Below are positions 1 to 9,649 of a stretch of DNA of 64,000 nt, in pieces. Made by a program: the position numbers and the translations under genes. The DNA is from Cyanobacteria bacterium SIG31 (GTDB lineage: Bacteria > Cyanobacteriota > Vampirovibrionia > Gastranaerophilales > Gastranaerophilaceae), in NCBI GenBank assembly GCA_015152465.1, contig SUTX01000001.1:1-64000 (forward strand), given 5' to 3'. Numbering within the stretch: position 1 is the stretch's first letter; each line of letters starts with the position of its first letter. Below the pieces are notes generated by a model. The model was given only the letters and a program-made list of their open reading frames with translations. It ran no database searches and was not told the DNA's origin.

Positions 1-42
1 ATTCAGCCATTAAAAAAAGCCACACAAGGTGGCTTCTTTTAA

Positions 43-119
43 TGGCGGGAACGACGAGGCTCGAACTCGCGACCTCATGCGTGACAGGCATGCGCTCTAA
101 CCAACTGAGCTACGCTCCC
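43..119 (-). tRNA. tRNA-Asp (GTC)
   Basis: Reverse strand reads GGGAGCGTAGCTCAGTTGGTTAGAGCGCATGCCTGTCACGC...GGTTCGAG-type T arm...CGTTCCCGCCA; anticodon GTC, encoded CCA. Confidence 0.95.
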
Positions 120-243
120 ATATTTAACTGTCATCATAACCAAATATTTCGGCTACCTGTCTACTATAATACGCTAAAAAAAAATTTGCAAGCTTTTTAT
201 TTATTTCAAGCAAATATTTTTTTTTACACGTTTTTATCTCAGC

Positions 244-960
244 ATGAAAATCTATTCACAATCATCTCTCAATTTTATGGCCAAGCCTTATCAGCTAAAG
301 CAAGCTGATAAAGCTTTGAGAATCATAAATTCTTATTATCCAACTTCTTCATGTTCAAGGTACAAAAAATTTAGAACTGCACAAAACAACACAAAAACCC
401 AACAAAATATTGCACTTTTTGCCATACAAACCGCCCTTTTAAGAAGAAAGCTTTTTGAGTCCGAAGAAAAAGAGTCTGCTTTTGATTATTTTGACAAGTT
501 TTTAAAATCTTTAAAAAATCATAAGCTAGCAAATTGTTATGAGCTAGTAAAGCTATTCAACTTTATCATGGATTTAAATGGTATTGAATCAAAATATGCA
601 TCCTTATTAGGTTTTGATCACTGTGTCGCACTAATTCCTTTAAAAAAAGCAGCTTATCCACAAGAAAATATTGAAAAAACTCCAATTTCAAAATTAAAAA
701 ACTATCTTATAGCTGATCCTTGGCTAGGTATTGTCGATTATGCTCCAAATATTATTACTCTCTATAAAAACCACCCTGATTACAATCGTTTTGTAGTAAC
801 CCCATCAAAAATTTCTACTGAAGAAATAAAGCTACCAGCTGAATATTATTTAGCTTCTGAATACTACCATAATAAGAAATTAACAACTGATGAAAAAAAT
901 GTTTTTATAAAAACAAATCCTGAACTATTTATAAACAAAAAAGAGCTGATAAAACATTAA
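244..960 (+). CDS. Hypothetical protein with possible papain/transglutaminase-like Cys-His-Asp triad
   Basis: ORF 238 aa; NCYEL ... FDHCVALI ... IADPWLG pattern. Start may be internal (Met at 277). Confidence 0.6.
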   Translation: MKIYSQSSLNFMAKPYQLKQADKALRIINSYYPTSSCSRYKKFRTAQNNTKTQQNIALFAIQTALLRRKLFESEEKESAFDYFDKFLKSLKNHKLANCYELVKLFNFIMDLNGIESKYASLLGFDHCVALIPLKKAAYPQENIEKTPISKLKNYLIADPWLGIVDYAPNIITLYKNHPDYNRFVVTPSKISTEEIKLPAEYYLASEYYHNKKLTTDEKNVFIKTNPELFINKKELIKH

Positions 961-1076
961 GAAATAGCCTAAGTGTATCTTTTAGAATTATCTCGTTAGC
1001 TAATGGTTATAGATTTGACTTTTAAGTTAAATATAATCATTAAATCTTTTTCATACTTCCAGCTATTCTTAATTCC

Positions 1077-1103
1077 AAGCCCTCTTTTTGAGGGCTTTTT
1101 TTT
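1077..1103. terminator. Rho-independent terminator
   Basis: AAGCCCTCTTTTTGAGGGCTTTTTTT hairpin plus T tract. Confidence 0.8.
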
Positions 1104-1254
1104 AGATTAATAAGTAATTCCTTTCTGTATTAATAATGAAGGTCTTTTTATAGCTCTCAGGAATTGTAACTTTTACATATTCTTTTCTTTTCCTTAATCC
1201 GCTTAAGCCTATAACTGTGTTGTCATGGTTAAAAAAGTTTTTAATAAATTGCAT
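1102..1254 (-). CDS. Small protein, 50 aa (below ORF-track cutoff)
   Basis: Translates MQFIKNFFNHDNTVIGLSGLRKRKEYVKVTIPESYKKTFIINTERNYLLI*; preceded on the minus strand by AAAAAAGGATTAAAAC-ATG (SD-like), stop abuts terminator. Confidence 0.6.
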   Translation of the reverse strand: MQFIKNFFNHDNTVIGLSGLRKRKEYVKVTIPESYKKTFIINTERNYLLI

Positions 1255-1337
1255 GTTTTAATCCTTTTTTGTGTGTTATAATCGTAATGTAGTTTTAATG
1301 TTTTTTATTAATAAGTCAAGATAAGGAGTTATGAGAA

Positions 1338-1541
1338 ATGGCAAAAGTAACAAAAGATATGGGAATTTTAGATATCGTGCAACAGCATCCAGAAGCAGTT
1401 CAAGTGTTTCAAAAATATGGAATGGGTTGCTTGGGTTGTGCAGCTGCAAGATTTGAAAACCTTGAAGCTGGTGCAAGAGTTCACGGCTTTGACCCTGATC
1501 AAATGTGTGATGATATAAACGCATTAATCGGTGAAGAATAA
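1338..1541 (+). CDS. DUF1858 / disulfide-oxidoreductase-like small protein
   Basis: MGILDIVQQHPEAVQVFQKYGMGCLGCAAARFENLEAGARVHG typical DUF1858 with CxxC; SD upstream. Confidence 0.85.
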   Translation: MAKVTKDMGILDIVQQHPEAVQVFQKYGMGCLGCAAARFENLEAGARVHGFDPDQMCDDINALIGEE

Positions 1542-1550
1542 TTACTATTA

Positions 1551-1583
1551 GGCTGGTAGTTAAACTCTGCCAGCCTATTTTTT
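1551..1583 (+). terminator. Rho-independent terminator
   Basis: GGCTGG...CCAGCC hairpin followed by T tract. Confidence 0.7.
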
Positions 1584-1595
1584 AAGGAGTTTTAT

Positions 1596-2024
1596 ATGGT
1601 TTTATGGCAATTACTTATAATTTGTGGTGTCTGTTTCATCATCTTAGAAATGTTTACACCTAGCATGTTCTTTCTTAACTTCGCATTATCAGCATTTATA
1701 TGCTCTGCGCTATCACTCTATTTTAAAAACCCTTATACATTAGCAATAATTTTCTTTGTGCTATCTTTTGTGTCTTTTATCTTTTTGAGACCAATTTTAA
1801 TAAATAGATTTAACAAGTCTAAAGAAACAGGCATGAATAGTAAATATATTGGCCAAGTTGCAAAAGTAATAGAAGATATATCACCATCGTCTGGTGTAAT
1901 TACGATCTACGGAGAGCGCTGGGAAGCTAGAAGCGAAGATGGAAATATAATTCCAACAGGTAGTGAAGTTAAAATAATAAGAAATGAAAGTATAATAATG
2001 TATGTTGGTGAAATTACCAAATAA
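1596..2024 (+). CDS. NfeD family membrane protein
   Basis: N-terminal TM segments and C-terminal OB-like IGQVAKVIEDISPSSGVITIYGERWEARSEDG; next to SPFH gene. Confidence 0.85.
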   Translation: MVLWQLLIICGVCFIILEMFTPSMFFLNFALSAFICSALSLYFKNPYTLAIIFFVLSFVSFIFLRPILINRFNKSKETGMNSKYIGQVAKVIEDISPSSGVITIYGERWEARSEDGNIIPTGSEVKIIRNESIIMYVGEITK

Positions 2025-2053
2025 TTAAGTGTTAAATAAAAGAGGGGGATAAA

Positions 2054-3028
2054 ATGTTTTCATTATCATTGTTTTTGATAGTTTTTGCGATTATATTTAT
2101 TGCAAAAGGTGTGATTATTGTACAACAAGCAGAAGTTGTTATTGTTGAAAGATTGGGTAAATTTGATAGAGTTTTAGAATCTGGGTTTAATTTTATTATT
2201 CCTATCATTGAAGCACCTCGTGCAATTGATTGGAAGACAACTCAAAGAGGCTTTGATGGATCAACTTATTCTCTCATTCAGAAAAGAACAAGAATTGATT
2301 TAAGAGAAGCTGTATATGATTTTCCTCGTCAAAATGTAATTACAAAGGACAACGCTTCAATTAGCATAAATGCGCTTTTGTATTTCCAAATCGTTGATCC
2401 AAAATCAGCAGTGTATGAAATCCAAAACCTTCCTGAAGCTATCGAAAAGTTAACACAAACAAATTTAAGAAACCTTGTAGGTCAGCTTGATTTGGATGAG
2501 TCTTTAGTTTCAAGAGACAAGATAAACCAAGAGCTAAGAGCTATTTTGGACGATGCAACAAACAAATGGGGAGTTAAAGTAAACCGTGTTGAATTGCAAG
2601 ATATCATCCCTCCTGCTGATATACAATCAGCGATGGAGAAACAAATGAAAGCTGAACGTGATAGACGTGCTGCTATTTTGGAGGCAGAAGGCTTGAAAAA
2701 ATCTGCAGTATTAAAAGCTGAGGGTGAAAAAGAAGCTGCAATCAATAGAGCAGAAGGTGAAAAACAAGCTAATATCTTGAAAGCTGAAGGTGTTGCACAA
2801 GCTCGTATTTTAGAAGCTGATGGTGAAAAAGAAGCTATTCAAAGAATAATTAACGCTTTAGCTGATAAGGGCCAGCCTGATAAATATTTGATTGCTATGA
2901 AATATTTAGAAACTATGAAAAATATAACATCAGGACAGAATAATAAGGTGGTTTACATGCCTTATGAAGCAACTGGCATATTAAGCTCTGTTGATGGTAT
3001 TAAACAAATGCTAGATAGCAATAAGTAA
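2054..3028 (+). CDS. SPFH/stomatin (band 7, QmcA-like) protein
   Basis: VIIVQQAEVVIVERLGKFDRVLESGFNFIIP... and Ala/Glu-rich coiled coil; classic NfeD-SPFH pairing. Confidence 0.93.
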   Translation: MFSLSLFLIVFAIIFIAKGVIIVQQAEVVIVERLGKFDRVLESGFNFIIPIIEAPRAIDWKTTQRGFDGSTYSLIQKRTRIDLREAVYDFPRQNVITKDNASISINALLYFQIVDPKSAVYEIQNLPEAIEKLTQTNLRNLVGQLDLDESLVSRDKINQELRAILDDATNKWGVKVNRVELQDIIPPADIQSAMEKQMKAERDRRAAILEAEGLKKSAVLKAEGEKEAAINRAEGEKQANILKAEGVAQARILEADGEKEAIQRIINALADKGQPDKYLIAMKYLETMKNITSGQNNKVVYMPYEATGILSSVDGIKQMLDSNK

Positions 3029-3086
3029 TTTACAATTAAAAAAAACTTATGTTATAATGTATTTGCAAAAGGGATAATGAAAGGAT

Positions 3087-3452
3087 TTGATTATGAAAAA
3101 AACTTTATTCTCATTAGTTGCTTTATTAAGCGTTACAGGTGCAGTTTTTGCATATAATTACGATACAACTTTACCGTTACCTGGAAAATCTATTGCAGAT
3201 ACAAAATTGCAAGAAAATACTTTATTTACAGCTTATATGTTTGCACATAGAGTTGCAACTCCTGATTGTAAAGATTTTGCGATCGTTGATACAGCAGTTT
3301 CAAAAGAAAAAGTTGATAATAAGTGGCAAGAAATTTGGACAATTAACGCTTGTTCAAAATCTGCGCTAGTTCCTATTAATTTTGAGCTAAAAGAAGGCGA
3401 TGATGCTACTTATGCAATCGATCCAATGGGAGTAAGAGTTATTTCTAAATAA
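3087..3452 (+). CDS. Secreted hypothetical protein
   Basis: Signal peptide MKKTLFSLVALLSVTGAVFAY; terminator downstream. Confidence 0.7.
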   Translation: MIMKKTLFSLVALLSVTGAVFAYNYDTTLPLPGKSIADTKLQENTLFTAYMFAHRVATPDCKDFAIVDTAVSKEKVDNKWQEIWTINACSKSALVPINFELKEGDDATYAIDPMGVRVISK

Positions 3453-3480
3453 GTTTTAGATAAGTAAAACAAATACCCAA

Positions 3481-3508
3481 AAAACGAGATTAAAAATCTC
3501 GTTTTTTT
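3481..3508 (+). terminator. Rho-independent terminator
   Basis: AAAACGAGATTAAAAATCTCGTTTTTTT. Confidence 0.85.
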
Positions 3509-3547
3509 ATTGCTAAAAATTATTTAAAATGATTAAATATCAAAGAA

Positions 3548-4270
3548 TTAATTACTTTTTCCAGCTCTATAGCCACAGAAAGCATATATTGCAGGTAAGA
3601 GCTTATCAATATGCAATTTACCTATTATTGGGAATTTTGCCAGTACCAAAACACCAACTAAATCATCAACGTTTGCGATTGAATCTAATAATGACAATTT
3701 CCTATCAGGATGCTCGTCTTTCGGATCACAAATGATGTTAGATAGCGAAGCTGCGCCATGCATTCCTATTAAAATCGTAGCAGCTATTGAGCCTAGCTTC
3801 GCCCAATTATTATTTAGTCCCTTCGTTGTTTCACACCATCTCAAAGTTGCACCAGCTAGCCAAGTTGGAATAGCTGCGTTTAAAAACTGGAAAACTCCCT
3901 CTTTACTTTTATTCAAATTTGTTTGAGCATCATTACCTATCATACCAACAGAAACACCACCAACAATTGGTGCTCCTGATAAAATCAGCATGTCTTTTAA
4001 AGCATATTCTAATTTAAGAGGGTTTTTAACTCCCTGTTTTTTCATCATAAATATCATTGGAATAATTGTACCAATTATAGCACCTGCCGCTGCCTGAATT
4101 TTATCAACCGTTTTAGACTCCCTTGATAAACGATTTCTGCGCAACATAAATTTTTCAACAGACTTCTGCACCCGTTTATTAGGAGCTTCTGGCGATACGT
4201 CCATTTTTTCAAGATATCGATATTTTATTCTATCATTTGCATAATTATAATTTGTTGGGATACTAGTCAT
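3548..4270 (-). CDS. Hypothetical membrane protein (duplicate of 41343..42071)
   Basis: 240 aa; strongly similar to the 242-aa protein flanking the other atp copy (e.g. EGVFQFLNAAIPTWLAGATL, WCETTKGLNN, CGYRAGKSN). Confidence 0.85.
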   Translation of the reverse strand: MTSIPTNYNYANDRIKYRYLEKMDVSPEAPNKRVQKSVEKFMLRRNRLSRESKTVDKIQAAAGAIIGTIIPMIFMMKKQGVKNPLKLEYALKDMLILSGAPIVGGVSVGMIGNDAQTNLNKSKEGVFQFLNAAIPTWLAGATLRWCETTKGLNNNWAKLGSIAATILIGMHGAASLSNIICDPKDEHPDRKLSLLDSIANVDDLVGVLVLAKFPIIGKLHIDKLLPAIYAFCGYRAGKSN

Positions 4271-4408
4271 ATCTACCTTGCTTTTAATTGGATTATAGCT
4301 TGCACAAATTTTTCTTTCAAGTTTACAAGTAAAGAATTGTTAAGTTAAACAAAAAATTTAGCAATTATTTGAATTTATCCGTTTTAAAATGAATGAAAGG
4401 AAAGTATT

Positions 4409-4819
4409 ATGGCTGTTAATCCTATTATTACTCAAAAAATTGATGAAAACTATTCTCAAGTAGAAATCCAATCCAAAAAGGCAAGGACAAGATATTTCAA
4501 AGTTCCAACAGAGAAAGCTGACGAATTTTGCACAAGCTACAAAAAGCGAAATAAGCGTGATACTTTCATTTCAAATGCTGCTTTCATAGGCTCAGTTATC
4601 GCTGGTTGCAGTATTCTAAATGCTATCACAAAAAATATAAATTCAGCTGCTAGAATTGCACTAGGAATTATCGCTGGCGTATTATCAGCTTTTGGAGCAG
4701 AAATCGGAGTACGAAGCGTACTGGCGCCTAAACATGAACAATTTGTTCAAAATTTTGGTGCAGAAGAATTCTACCCAGAAGAAGAAAGCTCACCAACTGT
4801 CACTGATATTATTAAATAG
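4409..4819 (+). CDS. Hypothetical membrane protein (duplicate of 40803..41216)
   Basis: 136 aa; shared N-terminus (P-I-I-x-x-K-x-x-x-N-[YF]-x-Q-V-E-I ... [RK]-[YF]-F-K-V-P-x-x-K-x-D-E-F-C) with the other copy; convergent with atpG in both. Confidence 0.8.
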   Translation: MAVNPIITQKIDENYSQVEIQSKKARTRYFKVPTEKADEFCTSYKKRNKRDTFISNAAFIGSVIAGCSILNAITKNINSAARIALGIIAGVLSAFGAEIGVRSVLAPKHEQFVQNFGAEEFYPEEESSPTVTDIIK

Positions 4820-5717
4820 CAGAAGCTCCTGAGACAATTTCAACCAGCTCTTGAGTAATAGCTGCTTGACGAGCTTTGTTATAATCAATAGTTAATGTTG
4901 TAATCATTTCTTCTGCGTTATTAGAAGCAGCTGACATAGCTGTCATACGAGAAGCTAATTCACTTGCATTTGCTTCTAGAAGTGCTTGATAAATAGAGTT
5001 TGTAATATACATTGGAACAACTTGCTGAAGTACTCTATGCGCAGATGGATCAAATTCCATAACTGGATCTAATTCGTGGGTTTCTGCTTTCTCTACTTCT
5101 ACTGGCAAAATTTCCCAATCAACGATATTATAAGACATCATGTTATTAAAATGAGTTGTTATAATATCAATTTTATCGATTTTGCCACATACAAAGTCGT
5201 TTGCAATATCTTCTGCTATTAAATTAGCACCCAACGCTGTTGGCTCATTTGCTACTGCTGTATATCCATCGCGAAGCTCAAAATTTCCATTTTTGTGTTT
5301 AAATCCAGAAATCGCTTTTTGTCCAACAGGATATATAACCGTTTTTATGCCTTTTTCAGTATTTTCTTTAATTCGTTTTAAAGTAGTTTTTATTATATTT
5401 GCATTATAAGCGCCTGCTAAACCTTTATTAGAAGTAATTACAAGCAAGCCTTCAGTTTTAACTTCGCGTCTTGTAAGAAGTGCTGGGTAGTTATCAATAC
5501 CTTTATCTACTTTCAAGCCGGCTACTGAAAGTTCGGTTACTGTAGCTAACATTTTTCTAAAAAGATGTAATAATTCATCAGAAAATGGACGTGCTGCTTT
5601 TACTGTGTTCTCAGCTTTCTTAACCTTAGCTGCAGCAACCATTTTCATTGCTTTTGTAATCTTTTTAGTGTTTTGTACACTTCCTATTCTGCTTTTAATA
5701 TCTTTTAAGTTTGGCAT
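4812..5717 (-). CDS. atpG: F0F1 ATP synthase subunit gamma, copy 1
   Basis: MPNLKDIKSRIGSVQNTKKITKAMKMVAAAKVKKAE... ASELASRMTAMSAASNNAEEMI. Confidence 0.97.
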   Translation of the reverse strand: MPNLKDIKSRIGSVQNTKKITKAMKMVAAAKVKKAENTVKAARPFSDELLHLFRKMLATVTELSVAGLKVDKGIDNYPALLTRREVKTEGLLVITSNKGLAGAYNANIIKTTLKRIKENTEKGIKTVIYPVGQKAISGFKHKNGNFELRDGYTAVANEPTALGANLIAEDIANDFVCGKIDKIDIITTHFNNMMSYNIVDWEILPVEVEKAETHELDPVMEFDPSAHRVLQQVVPMYITNSIYQALLEANASELASRMTAMSAASNNAEEMITTLTIDYNKARQAAITQELVEIVSGASAI

Positions 5718-5719
5718 TT

Positions 5720-6274
5720 TTATTTTCTCTCTTTTATAAACCCTATTGTAGCAGGTTTTGTTCTATCCATAAGCAAGTCTATTGCTTCATAAATTCTGCT
5801 CATATCTTTATTATAATCTTTGCAATGTTCTATAAAATAGCTTTCTAATTCAGAAATTCTCCTTGCTAAGTCTTTATTCTCAATTGCCCATTGTCGCATT
5901 TGCACAAAAGTATCCATAATTTGAATATTTATTTGAATAGCTCTTTCAGAACGAAGTACAGAAGATAGCATTGCAACACCTTGTTCTGTGAAAACATATG
6001 GCAATGTCCTTCTACCTCCTCGTCTACTTTTTGAAATTTCAGATTGTGACTTCAAATATTCATTTGATATCGCAAATTGCGATATCAAAAAATCATTTTC
6101 ATCTTTTGTTAACTGAAACATAAAATTAACAGGAAATCTTGTAATATTTCTTTTTACAGCTTCATTAAGACGATGTGTAGGAACCTCATACAAATCTGCA
6201 AGGTCGCTATCCAGCATTACCTTGTATCCTCTAATTTCATATATTAAATTTTTAATTTGTACCAGTTCGTTCAT
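5720..6274 (-). CDS. ORF6N domain-containing protein (KilA-N/antirepressor-type)
   Basis: IRGYKVMLDSDLADLYEVPTHRLNEAVKRNITRFPVNFMFQLT ... RRGGRRTLPYVFTEQGVAMLSSVLRSERAIQINIQIMDTFVQMR is classic ORF6N. Confidence 0.93.
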   Translation of the reverse strand: MNELVQIKNLIYEIRGYKVMLDSDLADLYEVPTHRLNEAVKRNITRFPVNFMFQLTKDENDFLISQFAISNEYLKSQSEISKSRRGGRRTLPYVFTEQGVAMLSSVLRSERAIQINIQIMDTFVQMRQWAIENKDLARRISELESYFIEHCKDYNKDMSRIYEAIDLLMDRTKPATIGFIKERK

Positions 6275-6292
6275 ATATTATATCTTTTATTT

Positions 6293-6313
6293 AAGGTGCC
6301 AAATTGGCACCTT
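6293..6313. promoter_or_regulatory. 21-bp palindrome between atpA and the ORF6N gene
   Basis: AAGGTGCCAA-A-TTGGCACCTT, perfect 10-bp arms. Confidence 0.7.
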
Positions 6314-6318
6314 GAATA

Positions 6319-7830
6319 TTATAATGTTTTACAGTATGCGTTTAATTGCGCTCTTAATGCTTCTTTATCTTCATCAGATAGCTTATCGCCTTCGTTCAAG
6401 CGTTTATCCAATTCTGGCATATTAGCTTCAAAATACTCAAACCAACCAGCTTTAAATTCTTGAACTTCTTTGTTTTCAACCTCATCCAAGTAGCCTTCGT
6501 TAGCTGCAAACAAGATTGTTACTTGTTGAGACACAGTTAAAGGCTTATACTGAGGTTGTTTAAGAACTTCTGTCAACTTTTGTCCTCTTAGAAGTTGCTT
6601 TTTAGTTGCAGCGTCTAAGTCTGAAGCAAACTGAGCAAAAGCTTCCAATTCTCTAAATTGAGCTAAGTCCAAACGAAGCTGACCACCAACTTGTTTAATA
6701 CCTTTAGTTTGAGCAGCACCACCTACACGAGATACTGATAAGCCTGCGTTAATAGCTGGTCTTACACCTGAGTTGAACAAGCCAGTTTCCAAGAAAATCT
6801 GTCCATCTGTAATTGAAATTACGTTTGTTGGAATATATGCAGAAACGTCACCAGCTTGAGTTTCGATAATAGGAAGTGCAGTAATACTTCCACCGCCTAA
6901 TTCATCCGATAATTTAACAGCACGTTCCAATAATCTTGAGTGTAAGTAGAATACATCACCTGGGTATGCTTCACGTCCTGGTGGTCTCTTAAGAAGTAAT
7001 GACATCGCACGATATGCTTGAGCGTGTTTAGTTAAGTCATCATATATAATCAAAACGTGTTTGCCTTGTTCCATAAATTCTTCTGCCATTGCAACACCCG
7101 CAAATGGAGCGATATATTGCAAAGGAGCTGGCTCATTAGCTGTTGCTGATACTATGATTGAATAATCCATCGCACCGTGTTTTTCTAATGTTTTAGCTAA
7201 TTGTGCAACTGTTGAAGCTTTTTGACCAATAGCAACATAAATACAAATTACGTCGCCACCTTTTTGATTCAAAATAGTATCTATAGCAATAGCAGTTTTA
7301 CCAGTTTGTCTATCACCAATAATCAATTCACGTTGTCCACGTCCGATTGGTGTTAAAGCGTCAATAGCAGTTAATCCTGTTTGTAAAGGTTGGTGAACTG
7401 ATTTACGGGCAACAATACCAGGTGCTACTCTTTCAATTGCACGAGATTTATCAGTTAAAATTTCTCCCTTACCATCAATTGGTCGACCTGTTGGGTTAAC
7501 AATTCTACCAATTAAAGCATCACCTACAGGAACTGATGCAATTCTTCCAGTAGTTTTTACACTCATACCTTCTTTAATATGAGTATATTCACCTAAGATT
7601 ACAACACCAACATTGTCTTCTTCTAAGTTCAAAGTGATACCTAAAGTACCTTTGCCATCTTCAAACTCTACAAGCTCGTTTGACATAACATTTCTTAGAC
7701 CATAGATACGGCAAATGCCATCACCTACTTCTAGAACAGAGCCAACATTTGAAACTTCTGCTTTTGCTTCATAGTTTCTGATGTTCTCTTTTAATATTGA
7801 ACTAATTTCATCAGGATTTATTACTGCCAT
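6319..7830 (-). CDS. atpA: F0F1 ATP synthase subunit alpha, copy 1
   Basis: [19 protein letters not shown] Walker A; full-length 503 aa. Confidence 0.98.
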   Translation of the reverse strand: MAVINPDEISSILKENIRNYEAKAEVSNVGSVLEVGDGICRIYGLRNVMSNELVEFEDGKGTLGITLNLEEDNVGVVILGEYTHIKEGMSVKTTGRIASVPVGDALIGRIVNPTGRPIDGKGEILTDKSRAIERVAPGIVARKSVHQPLQTGLTAIDALTPIGRGQRELIIGDRQTGKTAIAIDTILNQKGGDVICIYVAIGQKASTVAQLAKTLEKHGAMDYSIIVSATANEPAPLQYIAPFAGVAMAEEFMEQGKHVLIIYDDLTKHAQAYRAMSLLLKRPPGREAYPGDVFYLHSRLLERAVKLSDELGGGSITALPIIETQAGDVSAYIPTNVISITDGQIFLETGLFNSGVRPAINAGLSVSRVGGAAQTKGIKQVGGQLRLDLAQFRELEAFAQFASDLDAATKKQLLRGQKLTEVLKQPQYKPLTVSQQVTILFAANEGYLDEVENKEVQEFKAGWFEYFEANMPELDKRLNEGDKLSDEDKEALRAQLNAYCKTL

Positions 7831-7831
7831 T

Positions 7832-7979
7832 TTTTATATTATCCTTTCTTACTTATATTAATATTCCATCGTATTTTGCTTATCCAAATTACAAGCTCTT
7901 TATTTATTCTCTCTGGCAAAATACTAGATTATTTTACCACCTTTTATATTATCCTTTCTTACTTAAATTAATATTTCAT
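7832..7979. repeat. Pair of ~38-bp direct repeats in the atpH-atpA leader of copy 1
   Basis: ttttatattatcctttcttacttatattaatattccat (from 7832) and ttttatattatcctttcttacttaaattaatatttcat (from 7942), offset 110 bp, two mismatches. Confidence 0.85.
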
Positions 7980-8003
7980 TATGTTTATAGAATATTCTTA
8001 TTC

Positions 8004-8567
8004 CTATCCCTTTATTATTTCTTTACTTAAATCTTCTAATTTATGTTTAATACTATTATCTATTACTAATTCATCAATTTTAAAGATTAATCCTGCAATA
8101 ATATCTTCATCTACGCCCCACTCAACAACGATGTCTTTGTTAAGTTTTTCAGCGATTTTTGTTTTGATATCTTCTTTACGCTCATCATTTAATTCAATTG
8201 CAGATACAACATTGATATGAGCGATATTTTTTATTCTATTTAACTCTTTCTCAAACTCTATTGCTATGTCAGAAACAATTCCCACACGTTTTCTTAAATT
8301 CAATACGAATAAAAAATTATAAACAATAGGCATAATTGAGTTTTGGAATAATTTGCATAAGACAACTTGTTTTTCTTCAGTCGAAACAGATGGATTATTA
8401 ATCACGTTTGAAAGCTCTTCAGAAGAATCTATTGTCTGAGCGATTTCTCTTAAGTCATCTAAGATATCCTCTTTAGAAATATTATCATCCTCTTGAGCCA
8501 ATTCCATAAGTGCAAGAGCCCAACGTTTTGCCACTAATTCGCAGTTTTTATCTTTAACTCCGCCCAT
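8004..8567 (-). CDS. atpH: F0F1 ATP synthase subunit delta, copy 1
   Basis: ELVAKRWALALMELAQED...; AtpH family; syntenic with copy 2. Confidence 0.93.
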   Translation of the reverse strand: MGGVKDKNCELVAKRWALALMELAQEDDNISKEDILDDLREIAQTIDSSEELSNVINNPSVSTEEKQVVLCKLFQNSIMPIVYNFLFVLNLRKRVGIVSDIAIEFEKELNRIKNIAHINVVSAIELNDERKEDIKTKIAEKLNKDIVVEWGVDEDIIAGLIFKIDELVIDNSIKHKLEDLSKEIIKG

Positions 8568-9166
8568 TATTGATTAACTCCTTCTATAGCTTCTATGCTT
8601 TCATCAATAAGTTTGTCATGCAAACCTTGATTCCAGCTTAATTCATTTATAATATGGTTTTTCGCAATTTCTACAGATGCCAATGATGCCTTTTTAAGCA
8701 AATCATTTTTTAATATTACACGGCTGTTTTCAATAGCTTTTTCTGCGTTTTCTTTTATGATAAGAGCTGTATTATTACCATCTTGCAAGATTTTTTCACC
8801 CACTAGCTTAGCATTATCTTCGCTTGCTTTCAAAATAGACTCAATCTCTTTCTCGATATTTAACATAGAGTTTTCAATTGAGCTTAAACGAGCTTCTGAG
8901 TCTTCTTTTACAGTTTCAGATTCTTTAATCTGAGTCTCAATTACAGCCTGCTCCTTCTCCAACATTGATTTTGGATGAACAACATTTTTCATTACAAGAG
9001 CAATAACTAGCGCAAAAACTATAAAGTTCGACATCACCGCTCTAGATGTTGATGATAGAATTTCTTTAAAAACAAAATCCATACCTGGATAGATTATTGC
9101 TAAAATCGCAATAACAGATAATAAAATTAATAACCCTTTACCTACTTTAACAAGTTTTTCCATCAA
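8567..9166 (-). CDS. atpF: F0F1 ATP synthase subunit b, copy 1
   Basis: One N-terminal TM plus long helical stalk; position in cluster. Confidence 0.9.
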   Translation of the reverse strand: MMEKLVKVGKGLLILLSVIAILAIIYPGMDFVFKEILSSTSRAVMSNFIVFALVIALVMKNVVHPKSMLEKEQAVIETQIKESETVKEDSEARLSSIENSMLNIEKEIESILKASEDNAKLVGEKILQDGNNTALIIKENAEKAIENSRVILKNDLLKKASLASVEIAKNHIINELSWNQGLHDKLIDESIEAIEGVNQ

Positions 9167-9178
9167 TTATTTCCTATC

Positions 9179-9649
9179 CTAATGGTATAAAATTTCGTCT
9201 ACCTTACTATTATCAAAGCCTTGAACTTCACTTCGATATCCAATAACTTTTTCTACGATATCATTGGCTAAGTCTGTCATAGATCCTTTTAAGCCTTCTT
9301 TTACTTCATTAGAAAGATTTGAAAGCTCAATTTCAGATTTTTCGACATCTTCTTTAGTGGAATTCTGAGCTTCTGATACGATATCTGCTCGCTTAGATTT
9401 ATAATCCTCTATTTTTTCATTGTATTTATCCTTAGCAGTATCTTTTGCGTTGTTCAACAAGCTCTCTTTTTCATCAGAAATCGCAACAATCTTAGCATCA
9501 TTATCTTTTGCACTTTGATAATTATCAGATACAAATTTTCTACGCTCCTCCATTATATTCAATATTGGAGAATACAAAATTTTATTCATCAAAAAGACAA
9601 ATACTACGAATGTTATTATTGTTGCAAAAAAAGTTCCGTTAAATTCCAT
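9179..9649 (-). CDS. F0F1 ATP synthase subunit b', copy 1
   Basis: MEFNGTFFATIITFVVFVFLMNKILYSPILNIMEERR; start chosen to match copy 2 (track ORF begins 9676). Confidence 0.9.
   Translation of the reverse strand: MEFNGTFFATIITFVVFVFLMNKILYSPILNIMEERRKFVSDNYQSAKDNDAKIVAISDEKESLLNNAKDTAKDKYNEKIEDYKSKRADIVSEAQNSTKEDVEKSEIELSNLSNEVKEGLKGSMTDLANDIVEKVIGYRSEVQGFDNSKVDEILYH

Noticed and set aside
42-308. 88-aa ORF at window start
   Set aside because: Overlaps tRNA-Asp; no SD.
1276-1524. 82-aa minus ORF overlapping the DUF1858 gene
   Set aside because: Antisense to a well supported CDS with SD; low-complexity Leu-rich translation.
5720-6274. ORF6N gene as evidence of an intact prophage
   Set aside because: No other phage genes nearby; it lies alone inside the atp operon.
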